A DNA stretch of 64,000 nucleotides, taken from positions 121,839 through 185,838 of the forward strand of contig CAVUIG010000011.1 of NCBI GenBank assembly GCA_963741355.1, read 5' to 3'. The notes under the pieces are model-generated. The model was not told the DNA's origin, ran no database searches, and saw only the letters and a list, made by a program, of their open reading frames with translations. Position numbers and translations under genes: made by a program. The stretch comes from CAIWHR01 sp963741355 (lineage in GTDB: Bacteria > Pseudomonadota > Gammaproteobacteria > Burkholderiales > Casimicrobiaceae). Positions 35,436 to 47,051 of the stretch are shown here, piece by piece; position 1 is the first letter of the stretch; every line of letters starts with the position of its first letter.

Positions 35436-37006
35436 GCGGTCCCCTCGACCGGCGCCGCCGGCGTTTCGGATTGATACCGGCCGGTGCCGAGGCTCCCCGG
35501 CCCGAGGCGGATGTACTTCAGCATCAGGTAGACCTCGACCGCGAGCAGCCCCGTATAGAAGAGCAGGAAGCCGCCGAGCGAGAACATCACCGTGCCCGCC
35601 GTCACCGACGACACGCCGAGATGCGTCGGCAGCACCTCGCTGATCGCCCACGGCTGCCGGCCGTATTCGGCGACGATCCAGCCGAGCTCCATCGCCACCC
35701 ACGGCAGCGGAATGCTCCACAACGCGACGTGCATCAGCCAGCGGTTGTGCGCGAGATGGCGTCGCGCCAGCACGACGAACGCCGCCGCGAACAGGAACAG
35801 GAACCACAATCCGAGCCCCACCATGATCCGGAACGACCAGAACATCGTCGCGACGTTCGGGATCGTGTCCTCGGTCGCCGCGCGGATGTGCTCGGGCGTC
35901 GCGTCGACGACGTTGCGCGTGTACTTGCGCAGCAGGAGCCCGTAGCCGAGGTCGTCCTTCAGCGCGGCGAACGCCGCGCGCGCCTCGGCGCTGTCGTCGC
36001 CGCCCTTGATTCGCTGCAGCGCCGCGTAGGCCTTGATGCCCTTGCGGATCCGCGCCTCGTGCTCCTTCTTGAGGTCCTTGATCCCGACGACGGGCGTGTC
36101 GATCGACCGCGTGGCGATGATGCCCATCAGCCAGGGGATCTTGATCGCGTAGCGCGTCACCTCGGCGTCCTGGTCGGGGAAGCCGAACACCGTGAACGAC
36201 GCGGGCGGCTTTTCCGTCGCCCATTCGGCCTCGATCACCGCGAGCTTGACCTTCTGCACCTCGCCGGTCGTGTAGCCGGATTCGTCGCCCAGCACGATCA
36301 CCGACAGCGCCGACGCGAGCCCGAATCCGGCGGCGACGGCGAACGAGCGCACCGCGAACGACGGGTCGCGCCCCCGCAGCAGGTACCACGACGAGATGCC
36401 GAGCACGAACAGCGACGACGCCACGTAGCCGGCGGCGAGCGTGTGCACGAACTTCGGCCCCGCGATCGGATTGAAGAAGAGGTCGCTGAAGCTCGTGAGC
36501 TCCATGCGCATCGTGTCGAGGTTGAATTCGGCGCCGACCGGGTTCTGCATCCACGCGTTGGCGATCAGGATCCAGAGTGCCGAGAAATTCGAGCCGAGCG
36601 CGACGAGGAACGTGACGAGCAGGTGCGTCACCTTCCCCATCCGGTTCCAGCCGAAGAAGAAGATGCCGACGAACGTCGACTCCATGAAGAACGCCATCAG
36701 CCCCTCGAGCGCCAGCGGCGCGCCGAAGATGTCGCCGACGTAGTGCGAGTAGTACGCCCAGTTGGTGCCGAACTGGAATTCCATCGTGATGCCGGTGGCG
36801 ACGCCCATCGCGAAGTTGATCCCGAAGAGCTTGCCCCAGAACTTCGTCATGTCGCGGTAGATCTCCTTCCCGGTCATCACGTACACCGATTCCATGATGA
36901 CGAGGATCCACGACAGCCCGAGGGTCAGCGGGACGAACAGGAAGTGGTAGAGCGCCGTCGCGGCGAACTGCAGCCGCGACAGGTCGACGACGTCAACGGT
37001 CGGCAA
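35432..37006 (-). CDS. cydA: Cytochrome bd ubiquinol oxidase subunit I
   Basis: 524 aa haem-bearing subunit of the high-affinity terminal oxidase, reducing O2 to water with ubiquinol. Haem ligands are visible: His in ALYHFLFVPLT, His in FVHTLAAGYV and Met in FRIMVGLGLW; GRQPWAISEVLPTH is the family signature. The periplasmic Q-loop between KLAVIEAEW and TMFWSF is long, the E. coli-like subclass. The start is TTG at 37006 with GGAGG seven bases upstream. Overlaps the end of cydP by 14 bases. Confidence 0.96.
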   Translation of the reverse strand: MPTVDVVDLSRLQFAATALYHFLFVPLTLGLSWILVIMESVYVMTGKEIYRDMTKFWGKLFGINFAMGVATGITMEFQFGTNWAYYSHYVGDIFGAPLALEGLMAFFMESTFVGIFFFGWNRMGKVTHLLVTFLVALGSNFSALWILIANAWMQNPVGAEFNLDTMRMELTSFSDLFFNPIAGPKFVHTLAAGYVASSLFVLGISSWYLLRGRDPSFAVRSFAVAAGFGLASALSVIVLGDESGYTTGEVQKVKLAVIEAEWATEKPPASFTVFGFPDQDAEVTRYAIKIPWLMGIIATRSIDTPVVGIKDLKKEHEARIRKGIKAYAALQRIKGGDDSAEARAAFAALKDDLGYGLLLRKYTRNVVDATPEHIRAATEDTIPNVATMFWSFRIMVGLGLWFLFLFAAAFVVLARRHLAHNRWLMHVALWSIPLPWVAMELGWIVAEYGRQPWAISEVLPTHLGVSSVTAGTVMFSLGGFLLFYTGLLAVEVYLMLKYIRLGPGSLGTGRYQSETPAAPVEGTA

Positions 37007-37265
37007 CGGGAACCTCCGGCGAAGGGGTGGGCGCGGCGATGTGCTCGGTGACCGACAGGACGGTGGGCGAGGGGCCGGGCGCGTCGACCGGACGGAAGAA
37101 TGCGAGCCAGAGCAGCAGGATCGCGATCAGCTTGACGGCGAGCACCACGGTCACCTCGCGGGCGAGCGGGTTGCCGCGCGGCGATCGGCGCGCGGCGGGA
37201 TGCGGCGCCTTCGCCTCGACCCGGGAATCGCGCGAAACCGTGGATGACGCCTGCATGGAGGGCAT
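36993..37265 (-). CDS. cydP: Cytochrome oxidase putative small subunit CydP
   Basis: About 90 aa with one central TM helix. LAREVTVVLAVKLIAILLLWLAFF matches the CydP pattern (REITxVLxxKLxxIxxLWxxFF). The residues before it are basic and the C-terminal tail is Pro/Thr-rich. It is the first gene of the minus-strand cydP-cydA-cydB-cydX operon. Start uncertain: ATG 37265 or ATG 37256. Confidence 0.8.
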   Translation of the reverse strand: MPSMQASSTVSRDSRVEAKAPHPAARRSPRGNPLAREVTVVLAVKLIAILLLWLAFFRPVDAPGPSPTVLSVTEHIAAPTPSPEVPVADR

Positions 37266-37366
37266 TATTGCCGCGTCGCGGCCGGCCGTCGAGCCTGCCG
37301 TCGGGCGGGCCCGCCGCACGGTATTCAGATGCGTCCCGTCCGGTGCAGAATTCGTGATCACGCGCG

Positions 37367-37393
37367 CTTGAATCCCCGGGGCGAGACCCCATT
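37367..37393 (+). promoter_or_regulatory. Sigma-32 (RpoH) type heat-shock promoter of clpB
   Basis: CTTGAAT (37367-37373), 13 bases, then CCCCATT (37387-37393). This is close to the sigma-32 consensus CTTGAAA-N13-17-CCCCATnT. It ends 33 bases before the clpB ATG, and AAGGA (37416-37420) is the ribosome binding site in the leader. The location before clpB, a classic RpoH target, makes it convincing. Confidence 0.85.
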
Positions 37394-37426
37394 GTCACAG
37401 CAGTGTCTTTATCGCAAGGATCGACC

Positions 37427-40020
<2,594 letters not shown>

Positions 40021-40026
40021 ACGGGC

Positions 40027-40058
40027 CGGGCGGCGTCAGCCGCCCGCGCCGCCCTTTT
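40027..40058 (+). terminator. Possible clpB terminator
   Basis: Perfect 8 bp stem (cgggcggc, 40027-40034; gccgcccg, 40039-40046) with loop GTCA, six bases after the clpB stop. The T run (40055-40058) is eight bases further on, so it is a weak intrinsic terminator. It overlaps the 3' end of the converging channel gene. Confidence 0.35.
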
Positions 40059-40495
40059 CCGCGGCTTCGCGATCCGCGTTGACCTGAGCGACGATAGTTC
40101 ATCAGCACGCTCGTGGTCCAGCCGAACGCGAAGAGTCCCGAGATCGCGATCATCGGCGCCATCAGCCGCCACTGGTGGGGCAGCGTGCCCTCGCCGTAGC
40201 CCAGCGTCGTGTACGTGCCCGCGACGTAGTAGAACGCGTCGCGCACCGATTCCATGGCGCCGAGGCCGATCAGCGCGGCCGACCACAGCGCGATCTCGGA
40301 CAGGTGCGTCACCACCATGATGAAGATCGTCACCGCGAAATAGCCGCTGTTGCGCAGGCGCGACGCGAGGCCGCGGCGCCGGTGGCGGCGGAAGCTCCAT
40401 TGCACGACGTTCATCCCGGCGCCATGGATGAACAGCGTCGCGAGCAGCGGCAGCGTGCCGAGCAGGATTTCCAGCAAGGGCGAGGATTGCGGCAT
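40036..40495 (-). CDS. Small potassium-channel-like protein, frameshifted as read
   Basis: About 153 aa. Two to three TM helices flank a pore loop with selectivity-filter-like TYTTLGYGEG, the K+ channel TxGYGD/E signature. There is no RCK or cyclic-nucleotide domain. An extra base at 40094 breaks the frame near the C-terminus; removing it gives MNYVAQVNADREAAEKGGAGG and a stop at 40036. Length 460 nt is 3n+1. This small two-pore-domain type is frequent in proteobacteria; ion and role untested. Confidence 0.82.
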
Positions 40496-40583
40496 TGCGG
40501 GGCCGTGCGATGGCGGCCGACGGCCGCGCCTGCCGCGGATTCTGCCACAGCGCATTATTCGCGCAGGGCTTGGCGGCGAGCCC

Positions 40584-40742
40584 ATGGCGATTCGATCCGG
40601 CGATGCGGAATATCCCGTGCGCACGACGATCGGCCCGCCCGCGGGTCCGGGCGCCGCCATTCGGACGCTGGACGACTTCGCGATCGCCGCGCTGTCAGCG
40701 CTGCTCGTCGCAGCCGTCGTGTTGTTCCGCCGCGCCCGCTGA
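40584..40742 (+). CDS. Possible small membrane protein
   Basis: 52-codon ORF with a C-terminal hydrophobic helix ending FRRAR (IAALSALLVAAVVLFRRAR) after a polar N-terminus. No ribosome binding site and no recognised family. It sits between the divergent channel gene and the DUF2917 gene. It could be a chance ORF in GC-rich sequence. Confidence 0.25.
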   Translation: MAIRSGDAEYPVRTTIGPPAGPGAAIRTLDDFAIAALSALLVAAVVLFRRAR

Positions 40743-40775
40743 CGACTTGGCGCGCCGCGATCCAGCCGCGGCGGG

Positions 40776-41111
40776 TCAGTAATAGGGCGCGTAGCGACGA
40801 TTGGCCGCCGCCTTCGCCGCGGCACGAACCCAGCGGACGATCCGGCGTGCGGTGTCATGCGCGAACGCACGGAGGCCTGACGCCGCCTCGACCCATACCG
40901 TCGACGGGTCCTGCGCCTCGACGATCGTCCGGCCGGGGCGATCGATGGTGAAAGTCTCGCCAGTCGAGAGGATGATGTCGCGCGTGTCGCGCTCCAGCGT
41001 GATCCAGAGCGTGCCGCGCGCCACGCGCAGCGCCGTCCCTTGCGCGTCGTCCAGGAGCACCTGCTGGCGCTCGGCCAGATGCCACAGCTTCTTGCGGTTT
41101 GCCCGGGTCAT
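40776..41111 (-). CDS. DUF2917 protein
   Basis: 111 aa. A cupin-like small protein: LWHLAERQQVLLDDAQGTALRVARGTLWITLERDTRDIILSTGE is the DUF2917 core, with later Arg-rich helices. AGGAG precedes the ATG. The family is largely betaproteobacterial and often lies divergently beside a LysR regulator, as here. Function unknown; the neighbouring regulator may control it. Confidence 0.85.
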   Translation of the reverse strand: MTRANRKKLWHLAERQQVLLDDAQGTALRVARGTLWITLERDTRDIILSTGETFTIDRPGRTIVEAQDPSTVWVEAASGLRAFAHDTARRIVRWVRAAAKAAANRRYAPYY

Positions 41112-41266
41112 CGCCAATCTCCTTGTTCATGCGTAGAATGCATCCATCGAGGCCGGCCTGGGCAGAACATTGCGCGGTCGGCGCCTCGGTGGATGTGCAG
41201 CTATGTTGGCGCCGGATCCGCGGGCGCACAAACGGTCTTTGCGAATGCTTCGCATGAGTGTGGCGC

Positions 41267-42244
41267 ATGCATGAGGAATTGCGGCGGCTCCCGTCGCTGG
41301 ATTTTCTGAGGGGCTTCGAGGCGGCCGGGCGGCGGCTGTCGTTCACGCGCGCGGCGGAGGAGCTCTTCGTCACGCAATCCGCGCTGTCGCGCCAGATCCA
41401 GGCGCTCGAGGCCGCGCTGGGCGTCGCATTGTTCGTGCGCCGGCATCGCGCGCTGGCATTGACCAGTGCGGGGCAGGCCTTCCATCGCGAGATCACCGCA
41501 TTGCTGAACGGGCTCGCGACGGCGACCGGCAACGCGCGCGGCGCATCGCGTGCGCCGGGGCTCACGCTGTCGACGACCGTGTCGTTCGCGTCGCTCTGGA
41601 TCATTCCGCGCCTCTCGTCGTTTCGCCTGCTGCGTCCGGATGTCGAGGTCTTCGTCTCGGCGGACGACCGGCTGGTCGATCTCGCGCGGGGCGACGTCGA
41701 CGTCGCGATCCGCTATCTGGCGGACGCCGTCGCGCCTGAAGGCGCGGTCCGCCTGTTCGGCGAGCGGATGCTGCCGGTGGCGAGCCCGACACTGCTGCGG
41801 CGCGCCGAAGGCCGGCTGACGCGTCCGTCGGATCTCGCGCGGCACGTGCTGCTGCATCTCGACGATCCCGACGGCGGCATGCCGTGGCTCGACTGGCGCT
41901 CGTGGCTCGCGGCCAATGGCGAGGCCGGGTTGAAGCCCGCGGGGTCGTCGCGGTTCAAGCTCTACGACCAGGTGATCCAGGCGGCGCTCGACGGCCAGGG
42001 CGTGGCGCTGGGACGCGTGCCGCTCGTGTCGGGGCTGTTGCGCGCCGGACGGCTGGTCGCGCCGTTTCCGCGGCGCTTCGAGTCGGCGCGAGGCTATTTC
42101 GTGGTCGTCGCGCCGCACGCGAGGGAGCGGCCCGACGTGACGGCGTTCGTCGAGTGGGCGCGCGCCGAGGCGTCGCGCGAGCTGAAGCTCGCCGACACGC
42201 CGGCCAAGGCGGCGCCCGCGCAGCGCCGGAAGCGCTCCCGATGA
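41267..42244 (+). CDS. LysR family transcriptional regulator (GcvA-like)
   Basis: 325 aa. An N-terminal winged HTH (LDFLRGFEAAGRRLSFTRAAEELFVTQSALSRQIQALEAALG) is followed by a LysR substrate domain. The sequence LSTTVSFASLWIIPRLSSFRLLRPDVEV places it in the GcvA/AmpR-like group. Divergent from the DUF2917 gene with 155 bp between, so that gene is a likely target. Its stop overlaps the start of the methyltransferase gene (ATGA), indicating coupling. Effector unknown. Confidence 0.9.
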   Translation: MHEELRRLPSLDFLRGFEAAGRRLSFTRAAEELFVTQSALSRQIQALEAALGVALFVRRHRALALTSAGQAFHREITALLNGLATATGNARGASRAPGLTLSTTVSFASLWIIPRLSSFRLLRPDVEVFVSADDRLVDLARGDVDVAIRYLADAVAPEGAVRLFGERMLPVASPTLLRRAEGRLTRPSDLARHVLLHLDDPDGGMPWLDWRSWLAANGEAGLKPAGSSRFKLYDQVIQAALDGQGVALGRVPLVSGLLRAGRLVAPFPRRFESARGYFVVVAPHARERPDVTAFVEWARAEASRELKLADTPAKAAPAQRRKRSR

Positions 42245-42828
42245 GCGAAGGATCCGCCACGCCGTCGCATGCGACTTCGCTGCCCTCGCCGTGGGTGACG
42301 CGCTTCGCCCATCTCGTCGCCGCCGATGCAAGCTTGCTGGATCTGGCCTGCGGCCACGGCCGTCATTCACGGTTCTTCGCGGCGCGCGGCTGCCGTGTGC
42401 TGGCGGTCGATCGCGACGCGCAGGCGCTTGCCACGCTTGCCGGAACGCCGGGCGTGGAGACGCGTTGCGCCGACCTCGAAACCGGCGGCTGGCCGTTCGG
42501 CGTGGAGCGGTTCGACGCGATCGTCGTCACGAATTACCTGCACCGGCCCCTGTTCGCGCACCTGCTGGACGCGCTCGCCGATGACGGCGTGCTGATCTAC
42601 GAGACCTTCGCGCGGGGAAACGAGGCCTATGGCCGCCCCTCGAATCCCGACCACCTGCTGCGCGCCGGCGAGCTCATCGAGCGCGTCGCCGGACGCCTCG
42701 CGATCGTCGCCTTCGAGGAAGGGCTCGTGATGGAGGGCGGGCGCAGCGCCGTCGTCCAGCGGATCGCGGCGGTCGGACTGCGCCGAGATGGCGTCGCAAA
42801 GCTCGCCGCCGGCGCCGCCGCTTCCTGA
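42241..42828 (+). CDS. Class I SAM-dependent methyltransferase
   Basis: 195 aa. Motif I LLDLACGHGRHSRFFAARG, motif II-like VLAVDRDAQAL and motif IV FDAIVVTNYLHRPLF are clear. The overall form resembles the TehB-like methyltransferases. Substrate unknown. Translation is coupled to the LysR gene by the ATGA overlap; dapA follows after 60 bases with its own probable promoter (TAAAAT at 42860-42865). Confidence 0.85.
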   Translation: MSEGSATPSHATSLPSPWVTRFAHLVAADASLLDLACGHGRHSRFFAARGCRVLAVDRDAQALATLAGTPGVETRCADLETGGWPFGVERFDAIVVTNYLHRPLFAHLLDALADDGVLIYETFARGNEAYGRPSNPDHLLRAGELIERVAGRLAIVAFEEGLVMEGGRSAVVQRIAAVGLRRDGVAKLAAGAAAS

Positions 42829-42888
42829 AGCGCTCCACGCCTCTGCCGCGCGAATGCGGTAAAATTCGCCTTTTCCCCGGTATTCCCA

Positions 42889-43785
42889 ATGTTGACCGGT
42901 AGCATCGTCGCGATCGCGACGCCGATGCAGGAAGGCGGAGCGCTCGACCTTCCCGCGCTCGGCAGGCTGATCGACTTCCACGTCGCCAACGGGACGTCCG
43001 GCATCGTCATCGTCGGCACCACCGGCGAATCGCCGACCGTCGACGTTGCCGAGCATTGTCAGCTCATCACCGCGGCGGTCGAGTTCGCCCGCGGACGGCT
43101 GCCCGTCATCGCCGGAACCGGCGCCAATTCGACGGCGGAGGCGATCGCGCTCACCGCGTTCGCGAAGAAGGCCGGCGTCGCGAGCTGCCTTTCGGTCGTC
43201 CCGTACTACAACAAGCCGACGCAGGAAGGGCTCTACCGCCATTTCCGCACGATCGCCGAAGCGGTCGACGTACCGCTGATCCTCTACAATGTGCCCGGGC
43301 GGACCGTCGCCGATCTCGGCAACGAGACCGCGCTGCGGCTCGCGCAGGTCCCGGGCATCGTCGGCATCAAGGACGCGACCGCCGATCTCGGCCGCGGCAG
43401 CGAGTTGCTCCGCGCCCTCGGCGCCGCCGGACGCCAGGATTTCGCGGTGTACAGCGGCGAGGACATCACCGCGTTGCCGCTGATGCTGATGGGCGGCCAC
43501 GGCGTGATTTCCGTGACCGCGAATGTCGCGCCCAAACTGATGGCGCAGATGTGCGCGGCGGCGCTGCGCGGCGACATCGCGACCGCGCGCGCATGCAACG
43601 ACCGCCTGCTGCCGCTGCACCGGAAGCTCTTCATCGAACCCAACCCCGTTCCCGTGAAATGGGCGCTGGCGGAAATGGGCCTGATCGCCAACGCGCTGCG
43701 ACTTCCGCTCGTGCCGCTGTCGCCGCAAAATTTCGAGACGCTGCGCGCCGCCCTGCGCGACGCGGATTGTCTCGCTTCAACCTGA
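42889..43785 (+). CDS. dapA: 4-hydroxy-tetrahydrodipicolinate synthase
   Basis: 298 aa class I aldolase condensing pyruvate with aspartate semialdehyde for lysine and DAP synthesis. T44 and T45 in IVGTTGESPT, the Tyr in VPYYNKPTQEG and the Schiff-base Lys in VGIKDATADL are present. Full length and in one frame, with bamC 11 bases downstream, a widely conserved order in proteobacteria. Confidence 0.96.
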   Translation: MLTGSIVAIATPMQEGGALDLPALGRLIDFHVANGTSGIVIVGTTGESPTVDVAEHCQLITAAVEFARGRLPVIAGTGANSTAEAIALTAFAKKAGVASCLSVVPYYNKPTQEGLYRHFRTIAEAVDVPLILYNVPGRTVADLGNETALRLAQVPGIVGIKDATADLGRGSELLRALGAAGRQDFAVYSGEDITALPLMLMGGHGVISVTANVAPKLMAQMCAAALRGDIATARACNDRLLPLHRKLFIEPNPVPVKWALAEMGLIANALRLPLVPLSPQNFETLRAALRDADCLAST

Positions 43786-43796
43786 AGGTGCAACGA

Positions 43797-44924
43797 ATGA
43801 AATCATCCGGACCGTTCACGATCCTGGCGCGTGTCCTGTGCGCCGCCGCGCTGGCGGGGCTCTCGCTCGCCGGCTGCGAATCGATGCCTTCGCTCGGCAA
43901 GAAGATCGACTACCACTCCGTCGGCTCCGCCCCGGCGCTCGAGCTCCCGCCCGATCTCGTCGCACCGCAGTACGACGACCGCTACAACGTCGCGACGGCC
44001 TCGGGCCTCGCCGCCCGCGACGCGACCAAGCCGAAGGCGGACCAGGTCGCCGTCAATGCGACACCCGATGCGAGGATCGCAAAGAGCGGCAACGAGCGCT
44101 GGCTCGTCGTCAGGACGACGCCCGAGGAAGCGTGGAAGGTCTCCCGGCAGTTCTGGCTCGACAACGGCTTCACGCTGACGGTCGAGAAGCCCGACACCGG
44201 TGTGATGGAAACCGACTGGGCCGAGAATCGCGCCGAGATTCCGACCGATTTCATCCGCAGCACGATCGGCAAGTATTTCGACGCGTTCTACAACACGTAC
44301 AAGCGCGAGAAATGGACCACTCGCATCGAGCGTGGCGCCGAATCCGGCACGGTCGAGATGTACGTTTCGGCGCGGATCATGGAGCAGGTGCCGACGGAGA
44401 CGGACAAGTCCGGCGGCAAGTCCGGCTTCGCATGGGGCCTGATGCCACCCAATCCGGGGCTCGAAGCGCAATTCCTCGGTCGGCTCATGATGCGCTTCGG
44501 CGTGCCGGAATCGCAGGCGACGCAGATGGCGACCGCGCCGGCGCCCACGCCGGATCGCGCGCGGCTCGAGAAAACTGCGACGGGTACGAGCCAGCTCGTG
44601 CTGGACGACAGCTTCGACCGCGCTTGGCGGCGCGTCGGGCTGGCACTCGACCGCAGCGGCTTCACCGTGGTCGACCGCGACCGCTCGAAGGGCCTCTATT
44701 TCGTCCGCTATCAGAACCCCGACATCGATCCGAAAAAGGAAGAGGGCTTCCTCTCGAAGCTCATGTTCTGGAAGGACACGACCGAGAAGCCCGAGCAATA
44801 CCGGATCATCGTCGCGGACGCGACATCGAAGAGCTTGATCAGCGTCCAGGATCCCAACGGCGCGCCGGACAAGTCGCAGAATGGCGAGAAGATCCTGACG
44901 CTGCTGCAAGGGCAGCTCAAGTAA
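43797..44924 (+). CDS. bamC: Outer membrane assembly lipoprotein BamC
   Basis: 375 aa lipoprotein of the BAM beta-barrel assembly complex. Signal and lipobox: AALAGLSLAGCESM. Next comes the unstructured BamD-binding N-terminal segment (DYHSVGSAPALELPPDL, the conserved DLxxP region), then two helix-grip domains (about 100-220 with RWLVVRTTPEEAWKVSRQFWLDNGF and 250-365). It is located at the inner leaflet of the outer membrane. Follows dapA as in E. coli. Confidence 0.93.
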   Translation: MKSSGPFTILARVLCAAALAGLSLAGCESMPSLGKKIDYHSVGSAPALELPPDLVAPQYDDRYNVATASGLAARDATKPKADQVAVNATPDARIAKSGNERWLVVRTTPEEAWKVSRQFWLDNGFTLTVEKPDTGVMETDWAENRAEIPTDFIRSTIGKYFDAFYNTYKREKWTTRIERGAESGTVEMYVSARIMEQVPTETDKSGGKSGFAWGLMPPNPGLEAQFLGRLMMRFGVPESQATQMATAPAPTPDRARLEKTATGTSQLVLDDSFDRAWRRVGLALDRSGFTVVDRDRSKGLYFVRYQNPDIDPKKEEGFLSKLMFWKDTTEKPEQYRIIVADATSKSLISVQDPNGAPDKSQNGEKILTLLQGQLK

Positions 44925-45006
44925 TGCCGGACGCGCGCGGCGCGGGCAGCGTGCGGCGGGCGAAGCGCCGGAGCGGACCCGCGGCAAGGCCGGGCGAGCG
45001 GCGGTG

Positions 45007-45771
45007 ATGCGATTCGCATCGCTCGGCAGCGGCAGCGAGGGCAACGCCCTCGTCGTCGAATGCGGCGACACGCGCATCCTGATCGACTGCGGATTTTCCG
45101 TCCGCGAAACCGGCGCGAGGCTCGCCCGCCTGGGCCTCGTTCCCACGGACCTCGACGCGATCCTCGTCACCCACGAGCACTCCGACCACGTCGGCGGCGT
45201 CCCGGCCTTCGCGGCGCGCCACGGGATTGCCGTGTGGGCGACGTTCGGCACGCTCGCCGCCGTCTCGGAGCGTTTCGAGGGCATGGAGCGCATCTATGGC
45301 TTCGACGGCCACGACACGTTCGCGATCGGAGCGCTCGCGATCACGCCGATCCCGGTGCCGCACGACGCGCGCGAGCCGGTGCAGTACGTGATCAGCGACG
45401 GCGCCCGCCGCGTCGGCGTGCTGACGGACCTCGGCGTCTCCACGGCGCACGTGGAGTCGTGCCTTTCGGGGTGCGACGCGCTGGTGCTCGAATGCAACCA
45501 CGACCTCAACTTGCTCGAGAACGGCAGCTATCCCTGGCCGCTCAAGCAGCGGATCGCGGGCCGCCTCGGCCATCTCGACAACGCGGCCGCCGCGGGGCTG
45601 CTGCGCAACATCGACACGTCGCGCCTCGTGCACATCATCGCTGCGCACCTGTCGCGGGAGAACAACACGCCGGAGCTCGCGCGCACCGCTCTTTGCGATG
45701 CGCTCGCCTGCTCGCGCGAATGGATCGGCATCGCGGATCAGGCACTGGGGTTCGGCTGGCGCGAACTGTAA
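45007..45771 (+). CDS. MBL-fold metallo-hydrolase (YycJ/WalJ-like)
   Basis: 254 aa. The metal motif LVTHEHSDHVGGV (HxHxDH) and N-terminal MRFASLGSGSEGNALVVEC, with LIDCGFS, match the YycJ-like group of metallo-beta-lactamase-fold proteins, related to DNA or nucleotide exonucleases. Distal ligands are in LTDLGVST and AAHLSRENNTP. ATG 45007 is used; GTG 45004 directly upstream is in frame. It lies between bamC and purC on the same strand. Confidence 0.9.
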   Translation: MRFASLGSGSEGNALVVECGDTRILIDCGFSVRETGARLARLGLVPTDLDAILVTHEHSDHVGGVPAFAARHGIAVWATFGTLAAVSERFEGMERIYGFDGHDTFAIGALAITPIPVPHDAREPVQYVISDGARRVGVLTDLGVSTAHVESCLSGCDALVLECNHDLNLLENGSYPWPLKQRIAGRLGHLDNAAAAGLLRNIDTSRLVHIIAAHLSRENNTPELARTALCDALACSREWIGIADQALGFGWREL

Positions 45772-45784
45772 ACGGAGGCAGCAC

Positions 45785-46507
45785 ATGGAAAAACGGCAGG
45801 AGCTCTACAAGGGCAAGGCGAAGACGGTCTACTCGACCGATGACCCGCACCGGCTCGTCATGCACTACCGCGACGACGTGTCGGCGTTCGACGGCGTGAA
45901 GCTCGCCCAGCTCGACAAGAAGGGCGAGACCAACAACAAGATCAACGCATTCGTGATGGGCAAGCTTGCCGCCGCCGGCATTCCCACGCATTTCATCGGG
46001 CTCCTGAACGAGCGCGAGTCGCTCGTGAAGGCGCTGAAGATGCTGCCGATCGAATGCGTGGTCCGGAACATCTGCGCCGGGTCGATGGCAAAACGCTACG
46101 GGATCGCCGAAGGCACGCGCCTGCCGCAGCCGATCTTCGAATTCTTCCTGAAGAGCGATGCGTTGCACGATCCGCTGATCAACGACGATCACATCCGCGT
46201 GCTGGGCTGGGCGACCGAGGCCGAGATCGCCGAGATGAAGGCGCTGACGCACAAGGTCAACGCGGTGCTGAAGCCGCTCTTCGCCGCCGGCGGCATGGAT
46301 CTCGTCGACTACAAGCTCGAGTTCGGCCACCCGACTGACGCGATCGAAGGGCCGCTCGTGCTCGGCGACGAGTTCACGCCGGACGGCTGCCGGCTCTGGG
46401 ATGCGAAGACCGGCGAGAAGCTCGACAAGGATCGCTTCCGCCGCGACCTCGGCGGCGTGATCGAGCACTATCGCGAAGTGGCGACGCGCATCGGTGCGCC
46501 GCTCTAG
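45785..46507 (+). CDS. purC: SAICAR synthetase
   Basis: 240 aa purine biosynthesis enzyme joining CAIR with aspartate using ATP. Motifs YKGKAKTVYSTDDP, VRNICAGSMAKRYGI, EFFLKSDALHDPLINDDH and GDEFTPDGCRLWD are diagnostic. AACGGAGG upstream is a strong ribosome site. Complete and in a single frame. Confidence 0.97.
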   Translation: MEKRQELYKGKAKTVYSTDDPHRLVMHYRDDVSAFDGVKLAQLDKKGETNNKINAFVMGKLAAAGIPTHFIGLLNERESLVKALKMLPIECVVRNICAGSMAKRYGIAEGTRLPQPIFEFFLKSDALHDPLINDDHIRVLGWATEAEIAEMKALTHKVNAVLKPLFAAGGMDLVDYKLEFGHPTDAIEGPLVLGDEFTPDGCRLWDAKTGEKLDKDRFRRDLGGVIEHYREVATRIGAPL

Positions 46508-46519
46508 CGATCGAACGCC

Positions 46520-47051
46520 CTAGATTCCGAGCACGGTTCCCGAGAGCCCCGGTTCGCCGGTGGCCCAGATCTCGTTGAACCGGTCGATCAGCGGCCGCGC
46601 GAGATGCGGCTCCTCGATTGCGAGGGCGGCGCGCGGCTGCTCGACGTGGAACCGGTGCAGGAAATGCCGGTTGTCGACGATGATGAGCGGGTCCATCGCG
46701 GCCTTCGCCTCGGCGCCCGTCCGGTAGACGGTGATGGCGCCGCTGAACGTCCGCAGCAGGTTCATCAGGCGCGCGCCCGAGGATTCCAGCCATGCCGTGT
46801 CGTGGACGATGATCTCGAGCCTCGCGGCGCGTGACCGGCGCAGGAACGCGCCGACCTTCTCGGCCCGCGCCGGGCTGATTCCAGCCCATCTGTGACAGGT
46901 CGTCGTCGAACACGCGGATCGTGTGCTCGGCGATGTCGACGAGCTCGTCGATCGCGGCGACCTGCTCGGCGATCGTCGCCAGCACCTGCTGGCGCGGCTC
47001 CCGTGCGGGCGCGGGCGTGCCCTCAGCGGGCGTCGGCGTGGACGAAGCCAT
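46520..47051 (-). CDS. Conserved hypothetical protein, frameshifted as read
   Basis: About 176 aa. N-terminal helical part (QQVLATIAEQVAAIDELVDI) then IRVFDDDLSQMGW, joined after removal of one base at 46879-46880 to ISPARAEKVGAFLRRSRAAR, and on to LMNLLRTFSGAITVYRTGAE and IVDNRHFLHRFHVEQPRAAL. The pattern (FDDDL..GW, N-terminal half; HFLHRFH..D/EQPR, C-terminal half) is a conserved family in betaproteobacteria; no function is known to me. Length 532 nt is 3n+1. Overlaps the 3' end of the RoxA-like gene by 29 bases. Confidence 0.75.
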
